A DNA stretch of 64,000 nucleotides from Pogonophryne albipinna. Taxonomy: Eukaryota > Chordata > Actinopteri > Perciformes > Artedidraconidae. The notes beneath the pieces are model-generated. The model did not search any database. It saw nothing but the letters and a program-made list of their open reading frames with translations, and was not told the origin of the DNA. A program made the position numbers and the translations under genes. The DNA is taken from positions 26,964,557 to 27,028,556 of the forward strand of contig CM053246.1 in the NCBI GenBank assembly GCA_028583405.1. The letters are read 5' to 3'. Below are positions 61,110-64,000 of this stretch, piece after piece (position 1 is the stretch's first letter; the number at the start of each line of letters is the position of its first letter).

Positions 61110-64000
61110 CGCTGCCCGCTGAAAGTCAAGCCTTCTAAGGTTCTATTCATCTTCATCTCTGTGCTCATGCATGGTAAGTACAGCTCCTCCCCTAATAATG
61201 GGTTCATCAAGAAATTATACCATTTATTTTTTATATTTGAATCATTAATACGTTTGGGAAATGCCTTTACTTGCTACTAGTACGTGCAGTTAATGTGATT
61301 TGATAATCATAATGACAGATTTCTTTCTTTCAGTAGCTCCGTGTAGTTCCATCATGCAGAACTGCTCTCGACCCGACACACCTTCCCTGCTGGAGGCTCT
61401 CCAACCGGTCTTCAAGCTAAACGAAATTCGACCTACCATGAATATTTCAACTCCCACCAACGTCAGCATTGGCTTTGTCCTGTTTGGCATTTTGGGCTTG
61501 GTAAGGGACACTATAAACCTGGCCTCACTTCATTTTCAGACCATAAATACTGTATGACGGATTGTTTGTTCTTCTTCAGGATGAGAAGGCTCAAGTTCTT
61601 AAAACGTATATCTGGCAAGATATGGTAAGTATTCTACAATAAACATCCTTATTTATCAAGCAACAGACCACTAGATACTACAGGACTTAAACTACCAAAA
61701 ACAAATACTCTAACCTATTATTGTCCAATTACACCAAAAAACAATACTGCTCTTTATTAATGTTGTTTCAATGGGAGTACAAGATATTTTAAAATGTCAC
61801 CAGCTGGTAACACCTTAAAAAGCTGTAATATTTCCAATTACAGACCTAACTAGTTAGGTCTGTAAAAGTCTGTATGTACCAGGTTTTTAGATGTTGTATC
61901 AGCGTGATTTGTGTTGCAGAGATGGAGAAATGAATTTGTCGAGTGGGACCCAGAACAGTGTGGTTCTTCAGCAATTACAATTCCAAGGAAACTGCTCTGG
62001 GTACCAGACGTGGTCATCAATGAATTGTAAGAGCAGCATTAGCTGTGGATTGACTAATTCACTAAAAGCTGTATTTATATTTTTTGTTTTTGTTTGGGGT
62101 ATATATTTAAGCATTTTGTATTCGTACACAGAAGGTAGATATTACCGTTGATATTTACTGGCTTTTGTCTTTTCCTGTCCTGCAGTATGGAGAAGAATTC
62201 AGCTCCATTCGTGCCCTACAGTTATCTGTATTCGAATGGCTTCGTGTTGGATTCACATCCGATCAGAGTGATCAGCTCCTGCAGACTCGACATCTACACG
62301 TTTCCATTTGACGTCCAGAACTGCAGTTTAAGCTTCAACTCTTATTTACACCGTAGTAAGTAGAAGATATTTAGGCCTAGTTATTATTGACATCATATAC
62401 AGTATGTATAAGGTCTCACAAAAGCATTGACTCAATCATTTTTTCCGCTCAGAGGCTGTTCTGCAGATGGACATCTTTACCTCTGTAGAGGATATTTTAA
62501 ACCAATCAAAAAAAGTGATGACAACCATGGGTGAGTGGGAACTCATTGGTCTCACAGTGCAGACGATCACTCTACCAGCTGGGGATGACGAATTGTACCA
62601 AGAGATTCGCTTCTTTGTAAGAACATACTGTTGACTTTCACCTTATTGTAATGCTTTATCTTATTTACACAGCATGAAAGCTAAGAGTAAGATGTAATAG
62701 TTGAAAAGTCTAGACTATTTTAGTCACCAAATACCTTATGATATATACAAATAATGTTAAGCTTAAGGGTAAAAAAATGATGAAACATGAATGCACCACA
62801 GCATATGGATGTATGCATGTACCATTATCATACACAGTAATATGAACTTAAACCAAACCATTATACTGTATCCAAATGCTACAAATGTGAGTTTTATCCT
62901 ATTTTTATTCTGTTAAAATGTAGAAAACTTTAACTGAGATTTAATGTCATAATTGAATTTAGCAGTTGATTACAGCTGTACTGTTATATAACTTGAGAAA
63001 TGTGGTATACACTGCTACAGGTGACAGTGAGGCGCCGGGCCACCCTCTATGTGGTGAATCTGCTGATCCCCAGCTGCTTCCTCATCACAGTGGACCTCTT
63101 CAGCTTCCTGCTGCCCCCCCAGACTGTGGACCGTTCCATGTTCAAGATGACCCTCATCCTGGGATACACTGTCTTCCTGCTCATCATGAACGACCTGTTG
63201 CCCACCACTGGAAACACTATTCCTCTCATAAGTCAGTTGTCAATATGTTCTACTTGTGCAAGAACACACAATTCAAAAACGAGTTAATTATTACAGTATT
63301 ATGGTAACTGAGTAAAGGTAATGCTCCCCAGTCCATGTTTAGGTTTTTGCAAGTAGGATCTTTTGGTTCTTTGTTTGTTTTTTGTTTTTTTAATTTTCGT
63401 CATTATCATATTTTACTGTAAAAGCTCTGAAAAACAACTGTACACTAGCACCAAACAGCTGCAGTTAGCAACTGGTTAGTGAACATAGTGGAGCAAGTAG
63501 AAGCCAGAACCAAATTGTTCCATTGGGTGTAAGTGGAGATCAAATGAGTAAACAGCAACTGTTCACTGGCACATGTGCACGTTTTAGAGACATAAAAGGT
63601 GATTAAACATCATGTCAATGGCCTTAATCTTGCATTTTCCTGCCTGGACTTAACTTGGATTTTATTATAAATATCCCAGATGTGTTCCTGGGGCTGTGTC
63701 TGGCTCTTATGATGAGTAGTCTAATGGAGACTATCATCATCACCAACCTGCTGTGTGGCTCCGCTCACTACTCTCCAGTCCCTCGCTGGCTCCGAGTCTT
63801 GGTTCTTCAAATCCTGGGTCGCCTGGTTAGGCTTCCTCCAAAGCCCAGAGATCTAGAGGACACAGTCATCCAGAATCCTGCCACACAAGGTAGAATTTAA
63901 AAGGTGTAAGGTGAAACATTTCTTGAAGTCAGCATGCAGAAAAACACATATAAATAATCACAGTTTCCATCACCTCATCTCCTCTGCAACAGAAGTGAAA
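61110..64000 (+). CDS. htr3-like: 5-HT3-like Cys-loop receptor, copy B (partial)
   Basis: Nine exons are visible: 61110-61173, 61334-61500, 61580-61624, 61920-62026, 62186-62355, 62453-62616, 63021-63231, 63680-63889 and the first bases of a last exon from 63993, which runs past the window edge. Their phases match copy A exon by exon. The exon at 61110 encodes a hydrophobic signal segment ([13 protein letters not shown]) and enters in phase 0, so a start exon lies upstream; I could not place it. Visible: loop D YIWQDMRWRNEF, a Cys-loop starting [20 protein letters not shown]1-M2 as in copy A, and M3 [14 protein letters not shown]. Same group as copy A, but the extracellular part is well diverged (for example [16 protein letters not shown] in exon 7). 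The Trp to Tyr change at loop B is shared (FNSYL). Confidence 0.88.

Overview
The window is vertebrate nuclear DNA, almost certainly from a teleost fish and probably a percomorph. The genes have short GT-AG exons, and the intergenic DNA holds (GT)n, (GA)n and (CTAT)n microsatellites, tRNA-derived SINEs, Tc1/mariner, hAT and piggyBac-type elements and non-LTR relics typical of teleosts. There is no prokaryotic content and no CRISPR array. The species cannot be fixed from the sequence alone.

Layout. 1-18.5 kb holds no host gene that I can support. It is a nest of transposons: a 5.6 kb hAT-type element (1284-6930) carrying four other insertions, then a 9.55 kb element with about 550 bp inverted ends (8940-18489) that contains a LINE relic, a Tc1 copy with its own insertion, and two further hAT-type elements. 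18.5-27.3 kb is intergenic with a SINE and a cluster of short inverted-repeat elements (21.3-24.6 kb). 27.4-35.6 kb holds nmur1, a neuromedin U receptor, with a possible non-coding first exon beside a (GT)n tract. 36.1-39.35 kb is a large fold-back region with nested elements. 43.2-45.4 kb holds dynlt2b (tctex1d2) on the minus strand, a dynein-2 light chain, with an RFX X-box-like site just upstream. 47.8-50.7 kb holds a tandem pair of rtp3-like genes with interferon-response-like promoter elements. 51.2-52.3 kb is a TTAA-flanked element containing a solo LTR, and 52.7-55.0 kb is a piggyBac element with a gutted transposase. 55.6-64.0 kb holds two tandem 5-HT3-like Cys-loop receptor genes; the second runs off the right edge.

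The genes do not form a pathway. The cluster of dynlt2b, rtp and htr3-like genes matches families that in human lie at 3q27-q29 (HTR3C/D/E, RTP1/2/4, DYNLT2B), so it looks like an old conserved block. Exon coordinates were derived by hand from splice sites, reading phase and family conservation. Homology statements rest on remembered family features, not on a search.
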